A stretch of DNA of 64,000 bases, taken from assembly GCA_021030915.1 (NCBI GenBank), contig JAGEMR010000110.1, positions 1 to 64,000 of the forward strand. Direction: 5' to 3'. This DNA is from Astrothelium macrocarpum. Taxonomy: Eukaryota > Ascomycota > Dothideomycetes > Trypetheliales > Trypetheliaceae. Below, one piece after another: positions 55,206 through 64,000 of the stretch (positions are counted from its first letter, which is position 1; each line of letters starts with the position of its first letter). Position numbers and translations under genes: made by a program. The notes under the pieces are model-generated. The model was given only the letters and a program-made list of their open reading frames with translations. It had not been told where the DNA came from and did not search any database.

Positions 55206-55724
55206 TTTTTGAGGGGAGGAAATTTTTTTTTGGAGCGGGGACGTGGTGGAAATGGAGGAGCGCTCAGTGCAAAAATTCGAGACACCAATCAGGATTTTTG
55301 CTGAGATCGAACGTGTCGGTTTGAGGGATTCTGACCTTTTTTGCTCTTCAAGAATTACTGTCTGAATGATATAGCATTATAATATCTCTCATCATAATCG
55401 TAATCTTTGATTCTTGTTCTCTTTTCCAATATCTCTCAATTACTCTTGTGATTATTGAAAGTGAATCAGTTTTCGAAAAGTGAGAAGCAGCACATGTGAC
55501 TCACGAGCCACCACCCACCAATGAGATGTGGTCCGTGCAATCTGCTCGCATAACATTCGACTTCGCGAGTACGCGACCTTCAAACTTCTTCTCTTGTTTG
55601 TGCCACATTTTTACGGGTTATGAGCCCGGCGCTTTCATTGCGCAAAGATGGTCTCCCAATGCTCATCATCTCTGTTATCTTTGTTGCTCCCGCCTGCGTC
55701 GTCTACGGACGTTAAGTTGATTAA
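55206..55724. other. CTF8 upstream region
   Basis: About 520 bp leading from the CTF8 start into the tandem repeat region. AT-rich in the middle. No gene, TATA box or RNA gene could be supported. Confidence 0.4.
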
Positions 55725-56210
55725 ACGGTCGCCACTCGGGGGCTGTTCTTTCTAGATTTACGATTCTATCGTGAATCTTTCAACGGTCGCCACTCGGGGA
55801 CTGTCCTTTCTAGGTTTACGATTCTATCGTGAATCTTTCAACGGCCGCCGTCTGGGGGCTGTTTGCTCTATTGTCTTCGACATAGAAGTCTTTCTAACGG
55901 TCGCTTTTTGTGGGCTGTTCTTTCTAGGTTTACGATTCTATCGTCTTCCAACGTGAATCTTCCAACCGCCGCCGTCTGGGGGCTGTTCTTTTTAGAAGTT
56001 ACACGATTCTATTGTCTTCGGACATGAATCTTCCAACGGCCGTCGTCTGAGGGCTGTTCTTTTTAGACATACGATTTCATCGTTTTCGGACGTGAAATCT
56101 TCCAACGGCCGTCGTCTGAGGGCTGTTCTTTTTAGACTTACACGACTCTATCGTATCCGGACCTGGAAGGCTTTCCAACGGTTGCCATCTTGGGGGCTAT
56201 TCGTTTTTCA
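55725..56210. repeat. Degenerate ~58-72 nt tandem repeat, about 8 copies
   Basis: Eight head-to-tail units, each beginning with ACGGYCGCC or ACGGCCGTCGTCTG, then GGGCTGTTCTTTYTAG, then TTACGATTCTATCG, and ending GTGAATCTTCCA or similar. Units start near 55725, 55783, 55841, 55897, 55965, 56036, 56104 and 56176. Unit length grows from about 58 to about 72 nt through extra CGTCTTCGGAC-like segments. No open frame runs through all copies, and no unique spacers separate them, so this is a minisatellite and not a CRISPR array. Confidence 0.8.
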
Positions 56211-56779
56211 GATACAGACATTTGCAGTTCTTCGACTCCAGTGGTTACAACAGGAAATGTTGCCTGCGATTGCGAAAGACAAAATCGCCACATGCCTCAT
56301 AGGATGGCCTTCAGCAACAACAATCAAGAGAATTCTAAGAGAGATGTCTTATTGAACTGTCCACGGGCTCTGATGGTTTGGAATATCATGGGCTCCTTCC
56401 ACGAAGCCTGCGGCAGTGATACGTATCGCGGTCGCTGGTGATATTTCTTATTGCTATCACTGGTGCGGACGTCGAAATACTTCCACAGTCGTCATACCGG
56501 AGGCTGTCAGGGTTTCAACCCAGGAATCACTGGTCTTCAAGTGCAGAAAGTCTTTCACAGTTTGCCTACCGCCAGCTGTTTGGTTCTAGTGTGTCTTAAA
56601 GGTAGATTAACCCTCTTGCTTCAATGGACCTTCTTAATTTCTCGCAAAAAGAAGTTGATCTCGCCAAAGTATGGAGCGAAAATACGACTTCACATGAAAT
56701 CGAAAAGACGGCCAGACAACTCTGTCAAACAATGTACACCACACACACGGAGAAAGAGAGGAAAATGCAAGTCCACTGG
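56211..56779. other. Intergenic between repeat blocks
   Basis: About 570 bp with plus-strand frames of 83-165 aa lacking motifs and running into the repeats. Some phrases recall the flanking minisatellite (TTCCACAGTCG, GGAGGCTGTC), so it may be more diverged repeat. Confidence 0.4.
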
Positions 56780-56940
56780 CCTACAGACCTACGGATCTAC
56801 CAATCTTCAGAGTAACTGTCCCAACTTACAGACTCACAGACCTACAGACCAACAAACCCACAGACCCACAGACCACAGACCCACAGACCACAGACCTACA
56901 GATCACAGACTCACAGATTTATTGGCCCACAGACTTATTA
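56780..56940. repeat. CACAGACC/TACAGACC short tandem repeats
   Basis: A run of imperfect 8-10 nt units of the form CACAGACC, TACAGACC and CACAGACT, with more than a dozen copies. No open frame with sense and no hairpin of note. Confidence 0.8.
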
Positions 56941-56974
56941 CCCTCTAGACTTGTTGATAGACAGAGAGAGCGAC

Positions 56975-57217
56975 AGCTGGAGCTGGAACCGGAGCCAGAG
57001 CCGGAGCCAGAGCCGGAGCCAGAGCCGGAGCCAGAGCCGAAGCGAGAGTCGGAGCTAGAGAGGGAGGGAGCCGAAGGGAGGGAAGGAGTTGGAGTGAGGG
57101 AGAGGTAGAGAAGAAGGGAGGGAAGGAAGGAACCGGAGGGAAGAGAGCGAAGAGAGAAGAAGAGGGGAAGGGAGAGGGAGAGCTTTGCGTATGGGAGAGA
57201 AGGGGGGAGAGAAAGCC
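56975..57217. repeat. 12-nt GAGCCGGAGCCA repeat and polypurine tract
   Basis: 56975-57055 is a tandem of GAGCCGGAGCCA-type 12-nt units. It continues into about 160 bp that is almost pure purine on the plus strand (GAGGGAGG, GGAAGGAAGG, GAGAGAAGAAGAGG). Such tracts can form triplex or quadruplex DNA. A minus-strand 141-aa frame across it, with a GSGSGS run, is an artefact of the repeat. Confidence 0.75.
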
Positions 57218-58014
57218 ACAGACACGGATGCAGACCTAGACAAAGTTTAAACACAATAGCTAGTGCCTTCAACGTAAAATGGGAATCACGGCTTGATCTA
57301 CCACGGCATTGCACTAGTGAGAATGAATCTGATGATGTACGCATTTACAATGCTCACACAAAACCTTCCCCATTTGAACAATTTTAGATTTTTGAAAACT
57401 GAGAGCCAAAACATACACAAGGCTGGAACAGGTGGGAAGAGCCATCTCATTTATCAATCAAGACGCTCATAAGAGAGACTCACAAAAGATTCTCGGAGAC
57501 ACAGCAATTAAACAAGACGGCAGTCTGGTCGGGATCAATTGAGATAGGTAGAATTAGGCACGCCACGCGTCTCTCGTATAATTATCGGAGCATAACAATG
57601 TATTGACACATCGACAAGTGTTATCTATTTATACAATATATTCTTCGTCGAGATGCTGCAATGTTACACTGATCGAGCAAGATGAGGGAGGCGTTGCTCT
57701 GATCAGACTGAGGGGATTTTGGTGGTCGGATGGCCTTTTTCTTCCGGCAATAGCCTCGATCATTCCTTTGACCAATCTCCAGACCTGTCAACTGTACTGT
57801 ACAATTCCATTGCATAGTCATTAACAGGAGTAGCCTTAGTTGGCCCAAAGTATCGTAGATCCATAGGTTTGATCGCTCTGAGAAAGAGATATGACCCAGC
57901 GCCAGGATAGATTGCTTCAATGAGAAGCAGCGAAACGTCGGTTGCCAGCATCTATCTCGTCGGTACGGGTGCCAGATGGCCATTCTTGTCATATTTAGCT
58001 TCTATGGTTTATTG
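57218..58014. other. Intergenic downstream of COX11
   Basis: About 800 bp. Minus-strand frames of 63 and 123 aa (57621-57992) start just after the COX11 stop and lack any recognised motif; they may lie in its 3' untranslated region. No RNA gene is seen. Confidence 0.4.
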
Positions 58015-58910
58015 TCAGAAAGCTGCGTCAAAAAGTTTCATAGACATGGAGGAAACATTACTAAAAAAGGTATAACTCAAAGTTATTGTATCAATCCCAT
58101 TCATGTTTGGGTCATTCAAGAATTCCGGATCAATATAAAAGAAAACCGGCATATCCACAGTCTCGCCTTTGTTCAACCTCTGCTCCTCGAAGCAAAAACA
58201 CTGTATTTTGCTAAAGTATGGTGCAACTTGTCCAGGCGACACACTGTACGTTGCAACGCCAATGATATCTTCGTCTCCTTTGTTGGAAGCCTTGAAGAAT
58301 GCCAGCGCAGTCTCCCCTGGTAGAATCCGTACCTCTCTTTGCTCAGGGATAAATTTCCATGGCAGTACATCCGAGACAGAGCCATTGAATGTTATGCGAA
58401 GGCGTCGAGATCCTTCTACTGGTGTGAGACGTGTGCTTGGATCGGAGTTTACGGAGCCATGTGCAGAGGACTTGATCGGCTGTCCGCCCCAGCCGGTAGT
58501 CTGACATATCTGTGAGAGTGTTGTTAGTGAATGGCTGTATTGGAAGCGTATGGAGACTGCTTGCCATCTTGTACATAGGAACCGAGCCGTATGAGAGAGC
58601 GACTGTGCCGAGAATGATGCTAAGAGTGTAATATCTTCGACATTGTTATTAGACCAATGCAAAGCATCCTGACACTTAGGACCTACAACGTGTTGTTATT
58701 TCTCTTTTGGTGCTGATTTCGAAGCTGGTCCATTGTCGGAGTGGCATTTTGGAACGTTCTTGAGCTTGTTTGTACGTTTCTTGAATGTGGTTGCCGAGAC
58801 TTCTTCGATAGGTTTGCTCCGCGAAGGCAATTCCTGCAGATATAGGGTCGCAAAGTCTGCGAAGGGCGATAGGCGAGAGAAGCCAAGCTCCGGATGGTTT
58901 TTGAAGACAT
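58015..58910 (-). CDS. cox11: Cytochrome c oxidase assembly protein COX11
   Basis: Model: complement of 58015-58509, 58565-58634 and 58687-58910; 262 aa. The intron at 58635-58686 is GT-AG; the one at 58510-58564 starts GCAAGC and is a GC-AG intron. The joins restore TLYYTLSIILGTVALSYGSVPMYKMICQTTGWGG, of which the first part is the single inner-membrane helix. An N-terminal basic presequence (SLASLAYRPSQTLRPYICRNC) would direct import into mitochondria. The intermembrane domain holds the copper-binding CFCF motif (Cys202, Cys204) followed by EEQ, and ends in TLSYTFF. Cox11 hands copper to the CuB site of Cox1. Start at ATG 58910; the longer frame starts with TTG. Confidence 0.93.
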
Positions 58911-59244
58911 GGTTTGCAGCTGCGCGGGCAAACACTGGAGATGGAAACGACGCTTCTGGCCCTGTAGTGACGATCTACATCTTCAAATCATCGGCCAATC
59001 AGCTTTTAGTGCTTTCACAAGCCAAGCTTTACACATTCGTTTCAAGTTATCAATCCGGCTTTTTCTAAATCTGCTTTCTCTCCCGGGTGCTTTGAAAATC
59101 CCTACACAGACGAGCATGTGGCATGTTCGGGACTTCTACCTGTAGCAAGACTTTGCTCTCTTCAACTGCGTAGACCCAAGACCCATCGCCGCGCTATTTG
59201 CCTTTTTTCTCTGGCACCGAAGCAGAGGGCTGCACATTTTTAAC
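58911..59244. other. Divergent region, COX11 and HIT protein
   Basis: About 330 bp between two divergent start codons. No TATA box, RNA gene or repeat is evident. Confidence 0.4.
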
Positions 59245-59849
59245 ATGAGCGCTCTCTGCGGTATTTGCGATGAGAAGCCTTCAAAATACAAATGCCCACA
59301 TTGCAAGACTCCATAGTGGGTTGCTCTGTAGGTACATATTTTGGCATGATAATAATCTCTTTTAGCTGTTCGCTAGGTTGTTTCAAGACGCATAAGCAGC
59401 AATGTGAAAATCAAGCCAACGACATTAATGGCGGAAAGAAATTGGAATACCAGACAACACTGTCTTCGAGAAAGCCCATTGAATCACAGCAATCTCCTCG
59501 ACCATTGAATTTTGCTGGTTTTGAAAGCTTAGCAGAGCTCAAGTATCTTCTTACCAAATACCCGAATTTGAAATCTCAGCTCAATTCCATTTGGGAAATC
59601 ACCCAAGAGCCAAACGAAGACAGTCCTCGACTAACTGATCAGGCGCGGCGCAACAAGCGGTTCCCAAAAACCTCTCATTTTCTGAAGACCCGAGGACCAT
59701 GGACGCCAGAGCAAGGGCACGAGGATGCATTGGATCTTCTTCAGGAAACACACCAGTCAGATGAAGGGATGAGAGAATTTGTCGATCTGATCAGTCTCAA
59801 ATATGGTACCCAATCGCAGGCTGAAAGGCCGAGTGAGAATGGCATCTAA
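59245..59849 (+). CDS. HIT-type zinc finger protein (Hit1/ZNHIT3-like)
   Basis: Model: 59245-59315 joined to 59366-59849 (intron 50 nt, GTGGGT...CTTTTAG); 184 aa. The zf-HIT domain fills the first ~38 residues: Cys5 and Cys8 (LCGIC), Cys17 and Cys20 (CPHC), Cys25, Cys29, His33 and Cys37 (YCSLGCFKTHKQQC). The intron splits the domain after KTPY, and without it the zinc ligands would be lost. The middle has FAGFESLAELKYLLTKYPNLKSQL, typical of ZNHIT3/Hit1 proteins, which with Rsa1/NUFIP act in box C/D snoRNP assembly in the nucleus. A shorter C-terminal helix (EGMREFVDLISLKYG) follows. The exact base of the ATG was set by reading phase. Confidence 0.8.
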
Positions 59850-60475
59850 GGTTCAGAGCCCGTCGATTTTCGTAATCCTCATTTCGACGTGTCAATGCAA
59901 TCTAGCCACGGACGCAAATATGCCTCTCTTGGCTCGCAAACAGCGTACGTCTTCTCATTGGAAGACGAAGTCGAGGGATCGAGCGAACTCGCAGTATCAT
60001 TAAAAGTGCGAGCTTTCGACAAGAGTCTAGCTACCACCATTTCAACGTTGGGCGCTCCTCTCCTCTACTTTTATGGTCTGGCAGAATCATTTGGAGAGTC
60101 TCGCTGTCCTAGCGGAGAACGCCACTACTCTCAAAGTCAAGGCTTGTCAAAGACTTAGGTACGTATTCTTGATAACGATGCCTCATGATGAAGTCGACAA
60201 TACCTATCAATGGTACTAATGTGTCGACTTTAGCACGTACCCTGAGTACTCGAAGCGTCCAATGCACGGAGGATTCGATTGAATAGAACTGACCACATTC
60301 ATTGCCTGGCTTTCTTAGTATGTATTGTACAGTAACGTGTTTCGTCAGGCCCAGTCCACATATCCTATCGTATTCACAATCAGTTCACATCTCCTGTCAT
60401 GCTTTTACCAGTCGATAATCCCTGCCATATCCGTAATTCAGAACCCGCATCAGTCATCCGTCGTACACCATGCAG
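59850..60475. other. Unresolved region, possible small spliced gene
   Basis: About 625 bp. A plus-strand 89-aa frame (59889-60158) and neighbouring frames show some protein-like phrases (HLESLAVLAENATTLKVKAC, ending with GTACGT at 60160 and a TTTAG acceptor at about 60232). I could not assemble a model with a start codon and a recognised family. It could be a small gene, a relic, or only chance. Confidence 0.25.
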
Positions 60476-61621
60476 TTAGCAGTCATTGATCCCAGCCAGC
60501 GCCATCAATCCATCCCATAACTCCTGAATCGCCGTTTTATGTATTGGTCCGTCGTCCTTGTCCTCATTTCTCTTCCGAAAAACCTCGCCTTCGTCATCGC
60601 TTTTCGTGTTTGAAATTACTTGCGTACCATCTCCCGTTCCTTTATCCACCACACCATCTGAATCCAAGCAAGACTCTACTGAAGCACGTTCATCATCTCT
60701 TGCTTTTTCATCTACGTCGAGCGCCACTTCCCCACCCTCATCCTCCTCATCCACCTCATTCATGGCCGCCTCATCCATCTCATTCTTGGCATCCTTATCC
60801 TCTACCATATCAATCTTCTCTTCGTCCTCCTTATCCTCGTCCTCTAACCATCCCTTTCTTCTTCGAATCCGTCCCTCCACCTTCCCCCAATCCCTCTTCC
60901 ACCTCCCCACATCCCCCTCCACATCCCTCCGCCTTCCGCCTCCCTCAATGTGCCCCTCCAGCGCCCGCAGCTGCAACCGCAAGAACAGCAATTCTGTGTG
61001 ATCAAACCCAAGCTCCTTTCTCAGCGATGCATTCTCCGTCCTGAGCGCAACCACCGCATCCGTCGTCTTGACTAGTTGCGTCGTCTGTACATCATGCGCA
61101 TGCTGGACCTCTACGAGGCGCGTGCGCAGCTGCGCAGTTGCCGCTGTTACTCGCGCGAGGAGGGCCTTTGCCGTGTCGAGGAGGGGATCCGGGATGGGAA
61201 GAGGTGAAGCGGGAAATTCGATAGTAGGTTTATCAATGTCACTATCATTGGTGTCGCTATCGTGGATGCTATCGTTACGAGTGAAGGTAGGCGAAGGGAA
61301 GGGTGCAGACTCGTCGTCGGTGAGGAAGAGGCCCGAGTCGGCGATATCCGCGGGCTGGCGGGATTGGCTGTCGATCTCGCCGAGCACTTCTTCCATGTCG
61401 CTGAGATGGTTGCGGAGAAGCTCGTGGGTTTGCGCATTCGGTTCTTTGCGTAATACTATTGCGCTGAGATTGCCAAGGCGGTGGATGAGCTTCTTTTGTG
61501 CGGATGAGGGAACGGGAGAGAACGAGTCCATGGAGGAGTCGGTAAAGTAGTCAGAGAAGGGTGAGTCGTGGAAGCGAATGGGTTGAGGAGAGCGCGTCGG
61601 AGTGTGGACGTTTGCGGTCAT
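60476..61621 (-). CDS. Hypothetical coiled-coil protein
   Basis: A single exon of 381 aa from ATG 61621 (MTANVHTPTRSPQPIRF); the longer frame begins with GTG. I do not recognise a named family. The N-terminal region has a conserved-looking patch (PIRFHDSPFSDYFTDSS, SSAQKKLIHRLGNLSAIVLRKEP), then a serine/aspartate-rich stretch. A coiled coil lies over residues ~150-240 (LLARVTAATAQLRTRLVEVQ, LRTENASLRKELGFDHTELL). The C-terminal third is highly acidic (EDEDKEDEEKIDMVEDKD) and ends with AIQELWDGLMALAGI, a possible short helical anchor. Such features suit a scaffold or adaptor protein; no enzyme motif is seen. It is divergent from TRP2. Confidence 0.75.
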   Translation of the reverse strand: MTANVHTPTRSPQPIRFHDSPFSDYFTDSSMDSFSPVPSSAQKKLIHRLGNLSAIVLRKEPNAQTHELLRNHLSDMEEVLGEIDSQSRQPADIADSGLFLTDDESAPFPSPTFTRNDSIHDSDTNDSDIDKPTIEFPASPLPIPDPLLDTAKALLARVTAATAQLRTRLVEVQHAHDVQTTQLVKTTDAVVALRTENASLRKELGFDHTELLFLRLQLRALEGHIEGGGRRRDVEGDVGRWKRDWGKVEGRIRRRKGWLEDEDKEDEEKIDMVEDKDAKNEMDEAAMNEVDEEDEGGEVALDVDEKARDDERASVESCLDSDGVVDKGTGDGTQVISNTKSDDEGEVFRKRNEDKDDGPIHKTAIQELWDGLMALAGINDC

Positions 61622-62059
61622 GGTGCATAGGTAGGCTTGAGGGGGAGGTAATACGGATAAGGAGTAGAAGAATGCGCCGGAGGTTCGGCCGTGGTGATAT
61701 CTATAGCGGATTTGAGTATCGAAAGAATTGTACTTGAATAGCAACTGGAGCACATCGATAGATGAGAGCGAGGACAGTAACAGATGTGATAATGATGGTG
61801 TAGTCTTCACATTGCTAGAAGATGGTGGTGAGGGGGAGGCTGGTCAGAATGGGCTCGTGCTCGTGCTCGTGCCCCGCTGCTTTCTACATTAGGTATCTCT
61901 CGGTGCGCCCTGGCTAAGCGCATTCGGTACCGCATCTGCGTACCACGAAGGAGCTATAAAATCTCATACAGGATCTAATACCATCTCATCAAGCAATGAG
62001 ACATTTTGTATAACTGAGATTCATTGATTTTGAAACTAATAGCAATAAAGAAAGTCACA
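61622..62059. other. Divergent region, hypothetical gene and TRP2
   Basis: About 440 bp. It contains a short (CTCGTG)n run near 61856. No Gcn4-type TGACTCA was noticed here, though a related GTGAGTCAG lies inside the second TRP2 intron. Confidence 0.4.
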
Positions 62060-64000
62060 ATGGGTGTTCGAGTAAGCTTCACAATGGATAGAAGATATCA
62101 TTATTGCTCATCGAGTAATTAGCAAACTGTCCAACCGTCGTTGGAGACTATCCGACAAGTACTCCTTACTGAAGTCAGATCACCAAATCCTCCAAATTTG
62201 GTTCCGTTATGTACCTCAATTTCTGCCGAGTTTCTGACCCCCTCCTCGATTTACCTCAAGGTCTCTGCAAAGTTAGTGAGTCAGCACAGCATAGGTAGGA
62301 GAATTAAAGAGTGAAACGTGTAACAGATCAAAATCAAAACTCTCCTTCCTTTTTGAAAGTGCTCCTACGACAGAAACGATAGGGAGATATAGTTTTGTTG
62401 GAGCCGGTTGGTGCAGACAATTCCTTTCCTCTGCTCGTACATTTGCTGACAATATATACGATTAAAGATCCTCGAAAAGTGTTGAAAACTGGACCAGGGC
62501 ATGGAGTCGAAGCTGATCCCCTTCCACTACTACAAGAAGAACTATTGCAATGTCGAGAAGCCCAAATACCTGGACTATCCCTTCCGCCATTGACCGGTGG
62601 AGCTATCGGCTACGTAGGGTACGACTGCATTCGATATTTTGAGCCTACTACTAGAGCCGGCATGAAAGATGAAAAAGACGTTCTCAAGGTTCCCGAGAGC
62701 TTCTTCATGCTATTCGACACAATTATTGCTGTCGACCACTTCTCGCAGACGGTCAAGGTCATTACATATCTCAGAATACCCAAGCTTCTCGACAATCTAG
62801 AAAAGGCATATGAGGATGGCTCAGCCGTTCTTCAGCGCATGGTAGCCATTCTACAAGAAAAAGATGTGCCACTGCCATACCAACCATCTATTGTACCGAA
62901 CCAACAATACACTTCGAACATTGGGCAAGAAGGCTATGAGAATCATGTGCGGAAGCTCAAAGAACACATCACGCGTGGCAACATCATCCAATGTGTACCA
63001 TCACAACGATTTAGAAGGCCTACATCTTTACATCCGTTCAATGTCTATCGTCATCTTCGCGCGGTTAATCCCTCTCCCTACCTGTTTTTTGTTGATTGCG
63101 AAGCGTTTCAAATCGTCGGTGCAAGTCCAGAACTATTGGTCAAAGCCGAGGCAGGACGAGTAATTACTCACCCCATTGCAGGTACCTTACAACACAAGCC
63201 ACTCTACACATCATCCTGCGAAGCTGATAAAACGCAGGTACTGTCAAGCGAGGCAAGACATTGGAAGAAGACGAAGCTCTCGCAGAAGAACTGCGCACCT
63301 CTCTCAAGGATCGAGCTGAGCACGTTATGTTGGTAGATTTGGCACGGAACGATATCAATCGAGTAGCGGAGCCCCTGTCTACTAGAGTAGATCGATTGAT
63401 GGTTGTGCAAAAGTTTTCTCACGTCCAGCATCTGGTTTCGGAGGTCTCCGGTGTACTGAGACCGGGGCAGACACGTTTCGATGCTTTTCGGTCCGTAAAA
63501 TTCATCAACTAATCAATCACACTTGTGAGCCAACTGATACGGATATCCAGATCAGTCTTTCCGGCTGGAACTGTCAGCGGCGCGCCAAAGGTGCGAGCAA
63601 TGCAGTTGATAGCTGAACTCGAAAAAGAGAAACGTGGCGTGTATGCTGGTGCAGTGGGATACTTTGGATATAGCAGTGTCAAGGGAGGTTTGCTAACGGA
63701 AGGGGCTATGGATACGTGCATAGCGCTGCGGACAATGGTAATTAAAGACGGAGCAGCATATCTCCAGGCGGGCGGCGGGATCGTTTTCGATTCCGACCCA
63801 TATGAAGAGTGGGTTGAAACCATGAACAAACTTGGGGCAAGCATGCAGTGTATTGCCTCCGCAGAAGAGAGGCATTTAGAGGATCCCATCGAGCGGGTGG
63901 CTGATGATGGACGCCAGGAAGGAATGGATTCAAGAGGCGGTGTCAGAGGAGAAAAGTCGGACTTGCCGAATGGTGCCAGTGAGAGAGGCAACCTGGTTGC
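62060..64000 (+). CDS. trp2: Anthranilate synthase component I (partial)
   Basis: Model: 62060-62071, 62123-62271, 62327-62406, 62468-63181, 63238-63490, 63551-64000 and beyond; introns 51, 55, 61, 56 and 60 nt, all in phase; 552 codons in the window, so the end is probably near. The tiny first exon (MGVR) joins to QTVQPSLETIRQVLL. The N-terminal domain has LFES and GRYSFVGADPRKVLKTGPG; the chorismate-binding domain has HITRGNIIQCVPSQRF, THPIAGTVKRGKTLEEDE, HVMLVDLARNDI, FPAGTVSGAPK and LQAGGGIVFDSDP. Component I turns chorismate and ammonia from the glutamine amidotransferase partner into anthranilate, the first step of tryptophan synthesis. Two donors are unusual (GTACCT at 63182 and GTCCGT at 63491). 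A charged C-terminal extension (DGRQEGMDSRGGVRGEK) follows the core. Confidence 0.93.

Noticed and set aside
55725..56210. CRISPR-like array
   Set aside because: Repeats are directly adjacent without unique spacers, and the genome is fungal; it is a minisatellite.
56919..57344. Minus-strand 141-aa frame with a GSGSGS run
   Set aside because: Produced by the 12-nt repeat and polypurine tract; no start context or homology.
60544..61550. Plus-strand frames of 147-166 aa opposite the coiled-coil gene
   Set aside because: Low-complexity Ser/Pro/His sequence complementary to the acidic codons of the real gene.

Overview
This window is nuclear DNA of a filamentous ascomycete (Pezizomycotina). Genes lie on both strands and are cut by many short introns of about 44-96 nt, mostly GT-AG with CTRAY-type branch sites. 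The gene set fits: AcuK-type zinc cluster activator, ATP-type PEPCK, PAN2, CENP-Q/Fta7, SPO22/ZIP4, RAP1, NSE2, RTA1-like protein and the yeast-type TRP2 branch of tryptophan synthesis. I lean to Leotiomycetes from general gene style, but nothing here proves the class. All gene models were spliced by hand and checked for reading phase; every multi-exon model given as a join is divisible by three.

Layout. 1-940 is an extremely AT-rich, gene-free block of the kind left by repeat-induced point mutation (RIP). 1.1-8.1 kb holds two TPR-CHAT protease-like genes tail to tail. The one next to the AT block is broken by a frameshift and a stop codon; the other is intact (1072 aa). A headless, still spliceable gene tail sits at the 5' side of the intact one. 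8.9-21.2 kb is mixed: an ataxin-10 domain protein, a CYP52-like P450, an RTA1-family membrane protein, a flavin split-barrel/ferredoxin-reductase-like fusion, and a 2OG-Fe(II) oxygenase. The last three have visible TATA boxes.

21.7-35.5 kb holds NSE2 (SMC5/6 SUMO ligase), RAP1 (telomere protein), SWF1 (palmitoyltransferase), a 1747-aa protein joining a nucleotidyltransferase-like motif set to ankyrin repeats, and proteasome subunit alpha-3. 35.7-48.7 kb holds a WW/FF splicing factor (Dre4-like), PEPCK, PAN2, CENP-Q and the gluconeogenic activator AcuK/ERT1. PEPCK is a known kind of AcuK target, and a CCG-N7-CCG element lies 279 bp before its start codon. 49.2-55.2 kb holds ZIP4, an unrecognised basic protein and CTF8.

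55.2-58.0 kb is a gene-poor, repeat-rich stretch with a degenerate ~58-72 nt tandem repeat, CACAGACC-type repeats, a 12-nt repeat and a polypurine tract. 58.0-64 kb holds COX11 (with a GC-AG intron), a HIT zinc finger protein, a coiled-coil hypothetical protein and the 5' part of TRP2, which runs off the window.

The strongest candidates for something not well described are the NTase-ankyrin protein and the CHAT-TPR pair with its broken copy and headless neighbour. The other items are smaller curiosities, such as the 23-nt and 18-nt microexons inside the AcuK zinc cluster.
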